DNA of 64,000 nt from Bryum argenteum (lineage: Eukaryota; Streptophyta; Bryopsida; Bryales; Bryaceae), in assembly GCA_037043015.1 (NCBI GenBank), contig CM073321.1:11540001-11604000 (forward strand). Direction: 5' to 3'. Shown one piece after another: positions 31,403 to 43,438 of this stretch. Below the pieces are notes generated by a model. It was not told where the DNA came from, searched no databases, and was given only the letters and a program-made list of their open reading frames with translations. Each line of letters starts with the position of its first letter. Within the stretch, counting starts at the first letter, position 1. The position numbers were made by a program, and so were the translations under genes.

Positions 31403-32340
31403 GTGGAAATAAAAGGGGACCAAGGGGACCAAAGAGAAGTTGCTACTTGTGAGGAGGACACTCACCATGAGGAGGAAGAAAATCCCCTAAGTCCCGTTCT
31501 CGGGAAACACGGCCACAAGCGGAAGGCACGAGATGAATGGTTCAATGAGCTTGTCAAAACTCTTCAAGTCTTGGAAGAAGAGATTAAGGAGCTCAAGAGA
31601 AGGGCATCATGCCCTTCTTCCCGCAAGTTGTGCAAGACCAACTTGCCCTCTTCCTGCACGGGATTGGGCAAGGCAAACAAGGTCAAGGACTTCATTGTGG
31701 AACTTGAGCTCAACTTTGAGGCCCAAAGAGCTCGTGAAGAGGACAAGATCAACATTACCGTGACCTTCTTGAAAGAGCATGCTCTTTTCTGGTGGACTTG
31801 TTACCGAGATGAGAACGCGGCAGTGGTGAGCAACTTGACTTGGACCGGTTTCAAGGGGATCCTAAGTGATCGCTTCACCCCGGAGTACCAAGAGATTCGG
31901 GATGGCATGGCCCTTGTGCAATTGAAGCAAACGGGCACTCTTCATGCCTATGTGAAAGATTTCAATGCACATTTGAATGTGCTCCCGAAGTTAGATGAAT
32001 TGGCCAAATACGTCATTTTCTTCAATGGACTCTAAGGTTGGGTGGAGCGGGCATTATTCAAGATGCCGAGATTGCCGGAGACTTGTGCCGAATTGCTCAA
32101 GTTGGCAAAAGGGATTGGTGATGATGAAGGTCACCAAAAGGCCTCTAAAGAGGAGGCCTCAAATGGTTGGCAAAAGCTTTAGGGTGGTGAGAGTAGGCCT
32201 TCCAAGGATGGGACGGACAAGTTTGCCTAGGACAAGCCCAAAGTGGGGACAAGTCCATAATAAAAAGAGACAAGTTACATTACTTGTTTGAATTGTGGTG
32301 AAGAGGGCCACATGGCAATGCATTGCTCCTAACCAAAGGG
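31403..32340 (+). pseudogene. gag: Gag of element A with zinc knuckle
   Basis: The open frame to 32035 has the Retrotrans_gag pattern: LFWWTCYRDENA, LTWTGFKGILSDRF and LVQLKQTGTLHAYVKDF. After TAA 32033 (a Gln position, FFNGL-stop-GW) the frame continues through TAG and TAA codons to a CCHC knuckle, CLNCGEEGHMAMHC, at 32285-32326. Gag forms the particle and the knuckle binds RNA. At least six stops occur in the second half, mostly at plausible CAA/CAG positions. The true start codon is not clear. Confidence 0.8.
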
Positions 32341-34980
32341 GCAACCGACTCCTTCATAAGTCCCGAAGCATCGAAGAGGATGGACTTGCATTTGAGTAAG
32401 CAAGCTCATCCAAGTGAGGTTTGCAAAAAGGCAAGCTCCACGAAACATGCCTTGTAGCTATGGAAGTGGAAGTGGTGTATCAAACTTCATTATAAGTGAG
32501 ATGGATGGGATTGATCTCATCTTATGTAAGACTTCTTTTGATACCTATGGGGTAAAGATAATGAAGCGGCCATTGAGAGTGGTTGCCAACCCCAAAGGCA
32601 AGGAGATTGAGTTAGAGTTTACCTAGGCTCCCAACATGTTAGGGAGTAGGATCAACTTGGTGAACTTGGAGGAGTTAGAAGAAAACCGGTTCTAGATGAT
32701 GCTAAGGACCGATTTGGGAGTTGAAGGGAATAAGTCCACTTCTAACTCCACACCTCCCAAGTGTATTTGGGAGGTGGTGAAGGCTTTGATGATGCCTTTT
32801 GGGTTGTGCAACGTCCCATCAATGTTCACAACCCTCATGAATACGATATTCCATTAAGAGATGGATGGGCTTGTCATTGTTACATTCATGACATATTGGT
32901 GATCTCCAAAACGGCGGAAGTGCATGCATAGCACCTTGCAGTTGTGCTCAAAAAAACTTAGGGACAATAAGTTACATGCAAATGCGGAGAAGAGTGAGTT
33001 TGGCTTGCTAGAGATGGAGATCTTGGGACACATTATGACTGGGCAAAGTGTCAAACGGGAGCACAAGAAGGTGGAAGCAATCAAGAAGGGGAGCCAACCC
33101 ACTTCACAAAGGGAAGTGAGGTCATTGCTTGGGTTGGCCTATTATTATGGGAGGTTCATAAAGAACTTCTCCAAGATTGTTAAGCCCATGTCCGGTTTGT
33201 TTAAGAAAAACATGGCCTTGGATGGGACGGATTCATGTGTGCAAGCATTTCAAAAAACTCAAGGAGAAGCTCTCCTCCCCGCCGGTATTGAAGTTCCCGG
33301 AGTTTGATAAGCCTTTTGAGGTGCACACCGATGCAAGTGACTTTGCCATCGGGGGGGTGCTCATGCAGGAAGGAAGCCAATTGCATGAAAAGGAGATGTT
33401 TGCCGTAGTGTATTGTTTGAAAACATGGCAACATTACCTTGGTCTCCACAAGACCAAGGTATTCACCAATAATGTTTCATTGAAGTACTTTGAAACATAA
33501 GCCAAAGTTACACCCAAGCAATTGAGGTGGCATGTTACCTTAGTGCTCATAAATGTGGAGTTGATTCACAAGCCGGGCCGAGTGAATGAGCACCGGAGGC
33601 ACTAGGTTGGAATGATGAACATAAGTCAAATACCACGCAAGTCTTGAGAGTGATGTATGCGGGAGAAGGTGATTTGGCAAAACGGATAAGGGAGGCGTAT
33701 ATGAAAGACCCCGAGGCTCAAAAGTTCTTAAGTGAACTAAGGTGGGGCATGAAGCCCAAAAGGATCCGGCTTCATCAAGGTATGATCAAGTTGAAGCAAA
33801 ATATGGGGTATGTTCCAAAGGGCAAGTGGAGGTTGAGTGTGTGCTCAAGGAGGAGCATGACAACCGCTTGGCCGGGCATAGGGGGGAGAAGTCCACCATA
33901 TGTTTGGTTTCAAAGACGTTCTATTGGCCCGAAATGAAAGAACACATTGCCCATTATGTGAAGACTTGTATCACTTGAATGTGAAGCCAACCGGACGCCA
34001 TATAAAAAGCACGTGGGTTTGTTACGGCCTTTGCCTATCCGGGATGGTCCATGGGAGTGTGTCTCCATGGATTTTATTACAAGCCTTCCGGAGTCACGAG
34101 GAAGTGACGCCATCTTTGTGGTGGTGGATAGCTTTTGTAAGTTGGCAAGGATGGAGCCAACAAAAGGGATGGCGACCGCCTTTGACAAGGTGGTGCTCCT
34201 TTTTCAGTGTTTGGTGCCGGCACCATGGGTTGCCGAAGACCAAAGTGATCGAAGTGATTACTTGGGTTTGGCGGTTGGTAGCCATAATGCATTGAGGCAT
34301 GGTGCTATGAGTCAATCGCCGCCCAAGGTGGATTATGTGTGAAGCCACTTATGCCTAACAACCTAGCTTTTGAATAGATTGCAATCGGAGATGGAACAAA
34401 GCCAAGGTGCAAAAGACTTGGTAGCCAAGAGATAGCAACTTATTGAAAAGGACCATGAAAACCTAGACAAGGCCCGAAGAGATATGTGAAACAAGTTAAC
34501 AAAGGGCGGCGCCATGAGGAGTATGAGGAGGGCTAAAAGGTGTGGTTAGATGTGAAAAATCTCACCTTACCGGATGGCTTGACTCCCATATCCATGGCAA
34601 AGTATGTGAGTCCATTTGTCACTGCAAAACGGTTGTTTGAGGATGAGTATAAGTTGGACTTACCACCGGAGACCATGATTCATCCCACCTTCCATTCCTC
34701 ATTGCTCAAGCCATATCACAAAGATAAGGTGAGGCCAGAATGCAAGCAAGTGTAACGGCCTCCACCTGAATTACTTGGAGATCACTTGGAGTTTGGAGTA
34801 AAAGGCATTATGAACTGCCGGATCACCAAGAAAAATGGCAAATAATACATGGTGAAGAGGCGGGGCTACCATGAGAAGGAAACAACATGGGTTGGGGCCA
34901 AGTCCATGGCCAATGCAAAGGAGATGGTGGAAAGGTATGAAAGCCAACGGAGATCCAAGACACCGAGAAAGCATTGATGA
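32341..34980 (+). pseudogene. pol: Pol of element A: protease remnant, RT, RNase H, integrase, chromodomain
   Basis: The reverse transcriptase motif MPFGLCNVPSMF is near 32,791. The YxDD box at 32881 reads Tyr-Ile-His-Asp, so a catalytic Asp is lost, and a nearby deletion shifts the frame. SEFGLLEMEILGH and LLGLAYYYGRFI follow. RNase H has TDAS at 33327, but the later TDN box is T-N-N at 33465. Integrase has HDNRLAGHRG (zinc region, second Cys pair damaged by TGA near 33,976), then MDF (Asp 34070) and VVVDSF (Asp 34127). The C-terminal chromodomain (34,789-34,945) shows NCRITKK and KRRGYHEKETTWVGA. Several frameshifts (near 33,250 and 33,800) and stops make it inactive. The protease is too decayed to place. 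Confidence 0.85.
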
Positions 34981-35839
34981 GGACATCAACCTTTGAAGTG
35001 GGGGTGAATCACCACACTTGTGTATACTTGACCTAAGTTTTGTCTAGCATTTGGTGCAAATGGTGAAAATGACACATGTTGTAATACTTGGTTGACAATT
35101 AAGTTGCTGGCAAGTTCCTTGATTGCATGTTGGAAGTGAGATGAGTCCTAATCTCATTTTGGAATGCTAGGTTGGTTAAAAGAGGTTGAAGGATACGCGA
35201 AGCTAATACTTGGAATGCTGCAAAACAGGAACCTTGGCTTGGGAGTTGTGAGTTGGTGAACCCCCACGACTCTTAAGCTTAGGACTTGCTCGGGCGGGAG
35301 CAAGGTAGTGGCACGGGCTCATAAAAGTGCCCTTTGCGGGTTGACCATCGTCAACGCATGGCTTGATCACCCATGTCTCCGTAGAGTGAAGCAAAGGCTA
35401 GGTCGGGCGGGACTTAGCATTACCCCTAGGCGAGCAAAGTTCACCACTTGAGAGCCTAAGTGTTTGAAAAGAGGGCTTGGTGTTGCAACCAAGAAAGTGT
35501 TGGTTAGCCTTGAATTCAATCCTAAGTCATGTGAGTATGATGGGCTAGTTGAGCCTAACTTGGGGCCATTGCGGGCATTCCAAGTGAGTCTCAAAGTGGA
35601 TAGGTCTAGTTTATGTGGGTCCTTCCAAGGAAAGTCCTTGGGTGGAAAGGACCTTAGACCTATCGGGTGCCACCTTTGAGACTTAGCCATTTTCCAAGTA
35701 ATAGGATGCTTGGAGCATTGCGGGGCTAGCTACTCTGGAACGCAGTGCAAGTGCCAAGGAGGCGGCTACCTCAAGAACTTGGTGCTGCCGACAAGAGAGA
35801 TTGTCGATGAGGGCATCGACGCTGTTTGGTGGGGGTGAG
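34981..35839 (+). other. 3' untranslated internal region of element A, ending in the polypurine tract
   Basis: Non-coding, nearly identical to the reverse complement of 38,291-39,130 in element B (for example the same 107- and 71-codon chance ORFs). It ends GGTGGGGGTGAG at 35,829-35,839, the polypurine tract for plus-strand priming. Confidence 0.75.
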
Positions 35840-37326
35840 TGTCACATCCCTTTCCAAAGGATGCCCGAACACCGTGGTGAGCCGAGAGGACCCCGGGAGT
35901 GACGCCCCGGGCTTGGCAAGAGACAAGGTGAAGTGACCAAGGGGAGTCTCGAGCAAATAGCACGCAATGGCGTCGTGCTCCGGACAAACTTGGTGGCGTG
36001 TCTTACATGGTTAGAAAGCTTGTTTGAGCACGCACCCATGGGTCCAAAGAACGCGCAATTTGGAGTTGTGAGTCATGAGATATGACTCTCCAAAGTTGGA
36101 GCGCGTTCCGGGACACTCCGGGACTCGGGAGTGTTGCCTTTCGGAACTCAAAATGTCGTCCTTCATGAATGGCGGCATGTTGCATGTCTTTGGAAAGCTC
36201 TGGACAAGAGCTTTCCAAAATGCTAAGGCTCGTGAAGAGCAAAACAATGCTTTGGGAGATATGGCTCTCCAAAGCATCGGGACTTCGGGACTCCGGGACT
36301 GCTGCCTCCCGGGACTCCCGAATGTTCAGAGGAGCATAGTTCCCACATGGAAGCTCCGATTGGGATAAGTGAGGAGTCTATCGACATCTACTCAAAGAGT
36401 AGATGTCGAAAATGAGCTCGGACGACCCATTTGAATAACTGAGCTACAAGTTAGCCCGAGAAGAAGATACGGCCCGTTTTTGAGACTAAGTCAAAAACGG
36501 GTGGTCTTCCAAAACAAAAGTGTGTCACGGAAGGCCCCTCAACACAAGAGGGGGGGGCCTACCGAAGACTCCAGAGAGTACTACGAGGAGGGGTGGTCTC
36601 CCTCCTCCCTTGCACATGGTGCCTTGAGGAGCCGGGGTGGCTCCAAGGGGTGAGGCTTGGGGTGGGGCCTCACTCCCGCACCTTGTGGAAAGTAGAGAGT
36701 GCTTTGGAGCCTCTCTAAATTTGGGGTAGGGAAGTGTCCCTCTCCAAGTTAGTCCCCGTGATAAGTAGTGCCGGTTCCCGGGAGTGACCGGGAATGGCTC
36801 AAGAAGGTGAGGCATGGAAAGAAAGCCTCACTCCTACATCTTGGGCATTGTGGGATGCTCTTGAGCATCCCGCAACATTGGGTTGGAAAGAGTCCCGCTC
36901 CAAACTAGTCCCCGGGAAAACTAGTGCCGGATTCCGGGAGGATTTCCGGCAAAGTCCCGAATGGGGTGAGAAACAAGAGTGGAAGGGGACTAGTGGGAAG
37001 TTGGAAAATGGATAAGGGCGGTTAGCTCCGGGGTGATTTGTAGCACCCTTGGGAGCTTGGACATGTGTGGAAGGCCGCCCCTTGCCACCAAGTGGCATGC
37101 CCATGTGTTTTGTGAGAGTTCCGGTTTACGGGTTCCGGGTAATGAGATGGGGGAGTCAAGGTGGGTTGGACACCTTGACTAGAAATGGTGCTATTATTGT
37201 GTGTGCTTGGCATGTGCAGTGTTAGCTAAGTTGTGGCCGGTTGCTACCAACAAAGTAAGCCGTGATTCCGCTACCAAGTAAGGCTTACTTGAAGAAAAAG
37301 AGTTGGGAGTAATTAGGGCCGCGACA
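35840..37326 (+). repeat. 3' LTR of element A, built of perfect hairpins
   Basis: 1,487 bp. Inverted repeats within it: 36189-36219 (13-bp stem), 36251-36277 (10-bp stem, one bulge), 36381-36409 (13-bp stem, AAA loop), 36473-36501 (11-bp stem), 36852-36871 (9-bp stem, TT loop), 37155-37179 (9-bp stem) and 37253-37290 (9-bp stem, long loop). Shorter GGAGCC, GTGAGGC and GAGGAGGG stems also occur. The last about 250 bp differ from the 5' LTR and match the LTR at 11,090-12,278. Confidence 0.85.
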
Positions 37327-40288
37327 CTTTTGAGTCATTCCCGTTTACTCCCGAGAATCGGCACTACTTATCACGGGGACTAACTTGGAGAGGGACGCTG
37401 CCCAACCCCATGTTTAGAGAGGCTCCAAAGCACTCTCCATTTTCCACAAGGTGCGGGAGTGAGGCCCCATCCCAAGCCTCACTCCTTGGAGCCACCCCGG
37501 CTCCTCAAGGCACCATGTGCAAGTGAGGAGGGAGACCACCCCTCCTCATAGTACTCTCTGGAGTCTTCGGTAGGCCCTTCTCTTGTGTTGAGGGGCCTTC
37601 CGTGACACACTTTTGTTTTGGAAGACCACCCGTTTTTGCCTTAGTCTCAAAAACGGGCCGTATCTTCTTCTCGGGCTAACTTGTATCTCAGTTATCCAAA
37701 TGGGACGTGCAATCCCATTTTCGACATCTACTCTATGAGTAGATGTCGATGGACTCCTCACATGTTCCAATCGGAGCTTCCATGTGGGAGCTATGCTCCT
37801 CTGAACATTCGGGAGTCCCGGGAGGCAGCAGTCCCGGAGTCCCGAAGTCCCGATGCTTTGGAGAGCCATATCTCCCAAAGCATTGCTTTGCTCCTCACGA
37901 GCCTTAGCATTTTGGAAAGCTCTTGTCCAGAGCTTTTCAAAGACATGCAACATGCCGCCATCCAAGAAGGACGACATTTTGAGTCCCGAAAGGCAACACT
38001 CCCGAGTCCCGGAGTGTCCCGGAACGCGCTCCAACTTTGGAGAGCCATATCTCATGACTCACAACTCCAAATTGTGCGTTCTTTGGACCCATGGGTGCGT
38101 GCTCAAACAAGGTTTGCAAGCATATAAGGCACACCACCCAGTTCGTCCCAAGCACGACGCCATTGCGTGCTGTTTGCTCGAGACTCCCCTTGGTCACTTC
38201 ACCTTGTCTCTTGCGAAGCCTGTGGAGACACTCCCGGGGTCCAATTTACTCACCACGGTGTTTGGGCATCCTTTAGAAAGGGATGTGACACTCACCCCCA
38301 CCAAACAGCGTCGATGCCCTCATCGACAATCTCTCTTGTCGGCAGTACCAAGTTCTTGAGGTAGCCGCCTCCTTGGCACTTGCATTGCGTTCCAAGGTAG
38401 CTAGCCCCGCAATGCTCCAAGCATCCATTTACTTGGAAAATGGCTAAGTCTCAAAGGTGGCACCTGATAGGTCTAAGGTCCTTTCCACCCAAGGACTTTC
38501 CTTGGAAGGACCCACATAAACTAGACCTATCCACTTTGAGACTCACTTGGAATGCCCGCAATGGCCCCAAGTTAGGCTCAACTAGCCCATCATACTCACA
38601 TGACTTAGGATTGAATTCAAGGCTAACCAACACTTTCTTGGTTGCAACACCAAGCCCTCTTTTCAAACACTTAGGCTCTCAAGTGGTGAACTTTGCTCGC
38701 CTAGGGGTAATGCTAAGTCCCGCCCGACCTAGCCTTTGCTTCACTCTACGGAGACATGGGTGATCAAGCCATGCGTTGACGATGGTCAACCCGCAAAGGG
38801 CACTTTTATGAGCCCGTGCCACTACCTTGCTCCCGCCCGAGCAAGTCCTAAGCTTAAGAGTCGTGGGGGTTCACCAACTCACAACTCCCAAGCCAAGGTT
38901 CCTGTTTTGCAGCATTCCAAGTATTGGCTTCGCGTATCCTTCAACCTCTTCTAACCAACCTAGCATTCCAAAATGAGATTAGGACTCATCTCACTTCCAA
39001 CATGCAATCAAGGAACTTGCCAGCAACTTAATTGTCAACCAAGTATTACAACATGTGTCATTTTCACCATTTGCACCAAATGCTAGACAAAACTTAGGCC
39101 AAGTATACACAAGTGTGGTGATTCACCCCCACTTCAAAGGTTGATGTCCTCATCAATGCTTTCTCGGTGTCTTGGATCTCCGTTGGCTTTCATACCTTTC
39201 CACCATCTCCTTTGCATTGGCCATGTACTTGGCCTCAACCCATGTTGTTTCCTTCTCTTGGTACCCCGCCTCTTCACCAAGTACTCTTTGCCCTTTTTCT
39301 TGGTGATCCGGCAGTTCATAATGCCTTTTACTCCAAACTCCAAGTGATCACCAAGAAGTTCGGGTGGAGGCCGCAACACTTGCTTGCGTTCCGGCCTCAC
39401 CTTATCTTTGTGATATGGCTTGAGCAATAAGACATGCAAGGTGGGATGAATCATGGTCTCCGGTGGTAAGTCCAACTTATACACATCCTCAAACAACCGT
39501 TTTGCAGTGACAAATGGACTCACATACTTTGCCATGTGTATAGGAGTCAAGCCATCTGGTAAGGTGAGATTTTTCACATTCAACCACACCTTTTAGCCCT
39601 CCTCATACTCCTCATGGCGCCGCCCTTTGTTAACTTGTTTCACATACCTCTTCGGGCCTTGTCTAAGTTTTTCATGGTCCTTTTCAATAAGTTGCTATCT
39701 CATGGCTACCAAGTCTTTTGCACCTTGGCTTTGTTCCACCTCCGATTGCAATCCATTCAAAAGCTAGGTCGTTAGGCATAAGTGGCTTCACACATAAGCC
39801 ACCTTGGGCGGCGATTGACTCATAGCACCATGCCTCAATGCATTATGGCTACCAAACGCCAAACCCAAGTAATCACTTCGATCACTTTGGTCTTCGGCAA
39901 CCTATGATGCCGCCACCAAACGCTGAAAAGGAGCACCACCTTGTCAAAGGCGGTTGCCATCCCTTTTGTTGGCTCCATCCTTGCCAACTTACAAAAGCTA
40001 TCCACCACCACAAAGATGGCGTCACTTCCTCGTGACTCCGGAAGGCTTGTAATAAAATCCATGGAGACACACTCCCATGGACCATCCGGGATAGGCAAAG
40101 GCCGTAACAAACCCACTTGCTTTTGATATGACATCCGGTTGGCTTCACATTCAAGTGATACAAGTCTTCACATAAGGGCAATGTGTTCCTTCATTTCGGG
40201 CCAATAGAACCTCTTTCGAGGTCGAAACCAAACATATGGTGGACTTCTCACCACTATGCCCGGCCAAGCGGTTGTCATGCTCCTCCTT
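37327..40288 (-). mobile_element. Element B: inverted, truncated copy of the same chromovirus
   Basis: On the minus strand: integrase from about 40,286 (HDNRLAGH region), MDF/VVVDSF core, chromodomain (about 39,335-39,180, frameshifted after KEYLVKRRG), non-coding region, purine tract, then the first about 960 bp of the LTR (38290-37327). Gag, RT, the 5' LTR and the end of the LTR are missing. It mirrors 33,855-36,795 of element A, giving inner palindrome arms of about 2.9 kb with a spacer of about 530 bp. Confidence 0.85.
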
Positions 40289-43190
40289 GAAAAGAATCCA
40301 TATGTAAAAAAAATAATTCTGTACAGTTTTGAGAGAAGGTTTAAATAAAAAGTTATCATTTATTAAACTAGGTTAAAATTATTATGAAGTTAGGCGTTTA
40401 GCAATTGATCCTTATGATTGAAGTTATATACTATTTATGATCGTAGTTCTTCTTCCTACAACTAATACAAAACACATCACATTACACGTAAGTAAGCATA
40501 AGGTATATACATGGCCTCTTAAACTAACATGCTGCCAGATGTTCACAACTCAAGGTACCATTTATTGATCGAATGTCAGTAATGTTAAACGACAATGCTC
40601 AAGCCAAATTGGATTGAAAATTGCCACTGTTCAGGCATGACCAGAAAAAACTTGTTTCTTCACGAGGAAAGCGTGCTTCCAAAAGCTTACGAAGAAGCAC
40701 TTGAAAGAGCGACTTCACCAACGCGTGCTTTCTAGAGTTTCAACAAGAGAATGGCGCGTGCTTTCACTTGCAATCTAAACACAAGCCTCTGAAAAACACA
40801 GGAAGCTAATATTGTCTCCTATATAGAGTAGTTGTGTGCAGAATGGATGTAAAATGTGCATGTCTGTATATAAAGTTGATCGAATTGGACATCTCGGGCT
40901 AAAAAGGTGAACGGGACAGCTTGGGGTGAGTTTGACATATCCAATTATGCATAACAGTAGCTTCATGAGTATATATGCAATGTGATGTTTTGATACAGAC
41001 CGATATGTTGGAACAACTTCAGATACGCAAAGTGCATTTTTCAAGTTGACAGTAAAAGAGGGAATGTAAGCATTCTATTGGAACTGTGATCAGAACTACC
41101 ATGATTGGTTTTCAAAGAAAGTAGTGTGGGCACGGTGATGGGCTGGAGGCTATGAGGGGTGAAGCCTTTGACAAACTGGAATGCCAGAAACTAAAAAACC
41201 ACCCCAAGCAACACACACAGTGATATACAGAGCGACTAAAAAATTACCGCAAGCAACACACAAAGCGATACACAGAGCGACCTTAGATGAGATGGACCTC
41301 AGGAAGTGTAGTTTACAAGGGCATTAAGGATCGGTTTAGTAGAAATTTGCTAAGTATGCTGATATTGGTCATAATACAATGCATCTTAGTTCAAAAGTGG
41401 ATGCATTAGCACCAAAGAGAGTTAGTGGAGGTAATGAAGAAGCTGAAATAGTTCTTATTCCTCCAACTAATACAAAAATTTACCAAAAAAATTTCTTGGC
41501 TCAAATACAAGCCATGCAAATGAATGGTAAAAACTACCAAAAATTTTACAAAGGAAAAATAGTCAAAAACTAGACCCTTTGCATTAAATTTCATGCCTTA
41601 TCTTCAAAATATCTTAGATCTTGTTAAGGTTTCTATCACTTAGACTAGGCTCTAATTATAGGCCATCCCAAAAAATTAAGTTGAAATCTAACGGTGGATG
41701 AAGGAGATACAGCTCCTCAAGTATCATCCATTTTGTCACTTTTTATGTTGACAAAGCATCATTGCAAATCGAATAGCAAAATCATTATGATCATAAAACT
41801 TCTCACTACAAAGTTGTTAAGAATCACCTTAAGATCATGACCATGAAAAAGCAAATCATAAAAAACTATTTTTAATTTCACATAATTGGCTTGCAATGAT
41901 AATACATGCCCCATGCTTGGAGATCCAATAAAAAAGAAGAGCTGTCTTTTCTAAAGTGCATTCCATTAATTCATACTTTATCTTATGGGCTTGCAAATTT
42001 TACAATACAAACTAGACTTGATTTGGAGCATAACCCAAGTGATTCCATCCAAAACGAACCTCGGATGAAGAAGATATGGCTATTCAAAGTGCTGCCTTCC
42101 ATCCAAAATGTTGTTTTTTGACATTCGGCGCATTTAGGGGTTAACATTCTAGTGCCCAATATGTGATTATTTTGTTAATTTGAGTTTGGGTTATCCATTT
42201 TCCTCACGAATCCGGTTTTCTTAATTACAATTATGTAATTTCTAATTTAAGAAATACTCCCGATTTCTCGGAGACTTAACTTCAAATGATTTTTACTCTC
42301 CCATGATGTCCCAGTTCCTCCCGAAGTTCCCTCTTTTTTGACCACTGCACGACCAAGACCAACCACATCGCTTTTACTCAAAATTCTCTGACCGTTAGTG
42401 GCCTTTGTTGGTGCCCTTTCTTTGCCGAGTTGGTGCTCTATTTTGGCACCATTTTTCTTCCCGCTTGGTGTTGCTCGCTCTTCTTTCTCATTGCACACTA
42501 TCCCGCTCCTCCCCTGCTCCGTTCTTCCGCTGCTCCGCTCCTCCACTCCTCCGCTGCTCCGCTCCTCTGCTCCTCCTCTCCTGCGCTCCTTCGCACCTTT
42601 GCCCATGGCCTCAGCTCCGCGATTCCGCACCTTTCCCCTTCGTTTCACTATACTCCGTCTCGCCTATACTCCGTTTCCCATTTGTGCTTCCGGTTTAGTA
42701 AATTCTGATTTGGGTTTGGGACTCTTTGTAGCTCCGGTATTGATGCGCATGCTGCTTTTGAGGATGCCCAGGGCCTTCGTTAAATTTTTGCAGCTGTCGG
42801 GCACGGCGTGAGGGTGAGTTTGATCAATAACCTCAATTTCAACGTGTAACAAGAATTTTTTGTTGATTGGTCATATGTTGCCTTCATCGAGGTGCATCCC
42901 TGATGACAAAGTGGATTTCGTCGGAGGTTGTGTGCACGGAAATCCAGGCGAAGATACTGTTCTACTTGTGCACGGTTCCCAAGAATTAGTCTCACAAATC
43001 ATTGTGCACGAATATCGAGGCAATTTCTTATCACGAATGCATGTAATATGGACAAGCTCATTTAGCTCGAGTCGAGCTAAATGGGCATCCACATACAAAT
43101 GATTCGAGTTGACGAATTCGTCTAGGTGAATTATTTATAGGAAGACCATTTAGCTCGGCTCGAGCTAAATGGTCATCCACGAATATATAA
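40289..43190 (-). repeat. Right arm of the large inverted repeat
   Basis: Reverse complement of 23,086-27,590 without the solo LTR. It begins at CATATGTAAAAAAAATAATTC, where element B ends. The minisatellite here (about 42,500-42,592) is the short form. Beyond 43,190 similarity continues not with the left arm's outer flank but with 28,010-28,330, so the two sides are rearranged relative to each other. Confidence 0.9.
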
Positions 43191-43331
43191 TGTGAGTTTG
43201 TCTTTAGAGATATATGTTGAAGGATCATTTAGCTTGAGTGGAGCTAAATGGTCATCTAGATACAACAGCCTTGAGTTGAGCCAAATGAATAGTTATCTTG
43301 ATTACCATTTAGCTCGACTCGAGCTAAATGG
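43059..43331. repeat. Cluster of four palindromes, CATTTAGCTCGA arms, ~80-88 bp apart
   Basis: 43059-43083 (12-bp perfect arms), 43144-43174 (14-bp perfect arms, GCT loop), 43225-43250 (imperfect) and 43305-43331 (13-bp perfect arms). The last ends 108 bp before the ATG of the FCP1-like gene. Related copies lie at 23090-23116, 23178-23203, 28188-28214, 28267-28293 and 45563-45587. No long sequence is shared between the copies apart from the palindrome and duplicated arm DNA. Confidence 0.85.
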
Positions 43332-43438
43332 CCATACAATTTCCTTAATGGTTATAGAGTCACATTTGGAATTGCAGGTATATTAGTTTACCAGTGATTA
43401 CTCATGATTGTTTGTTTATTGCTGGCATTCAGGTAATC

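Larger units (their letters stand above)
29725..37326 (+). mobile_element. Element A: Ty3/gypsy chromovirus with both LTRs (7.6 kb)
   Basis: LTRs at 29725-31245 and 35840-37326 start TGTCAC and end GCGACA. A Met-initiator tRNA primer site follows the 5' LTR, and a purine tract precedes the 3' LTR. Between them, in order, are gag with a CCHC knuckle, reverse transcriptase, RNase H, integrase and chromodomain, all decayed by stops and frameshifts. The order RT-RH-IN-chromodomain defines a chromovirus. Flanking bases (GAAAG left, CTTTT right) are not a target duplication. It inserted into the gag-like gene at 29,245. Confidence 0.9.

Noticed and set aside
43059..43331. CRISPR-like array (regular palindromic repeats with ~55-nt spacers)
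   Set aside because: Only four imperfectly matching repeats, related sequence in spacers through duplication, eukaryotic context, no cas genes.
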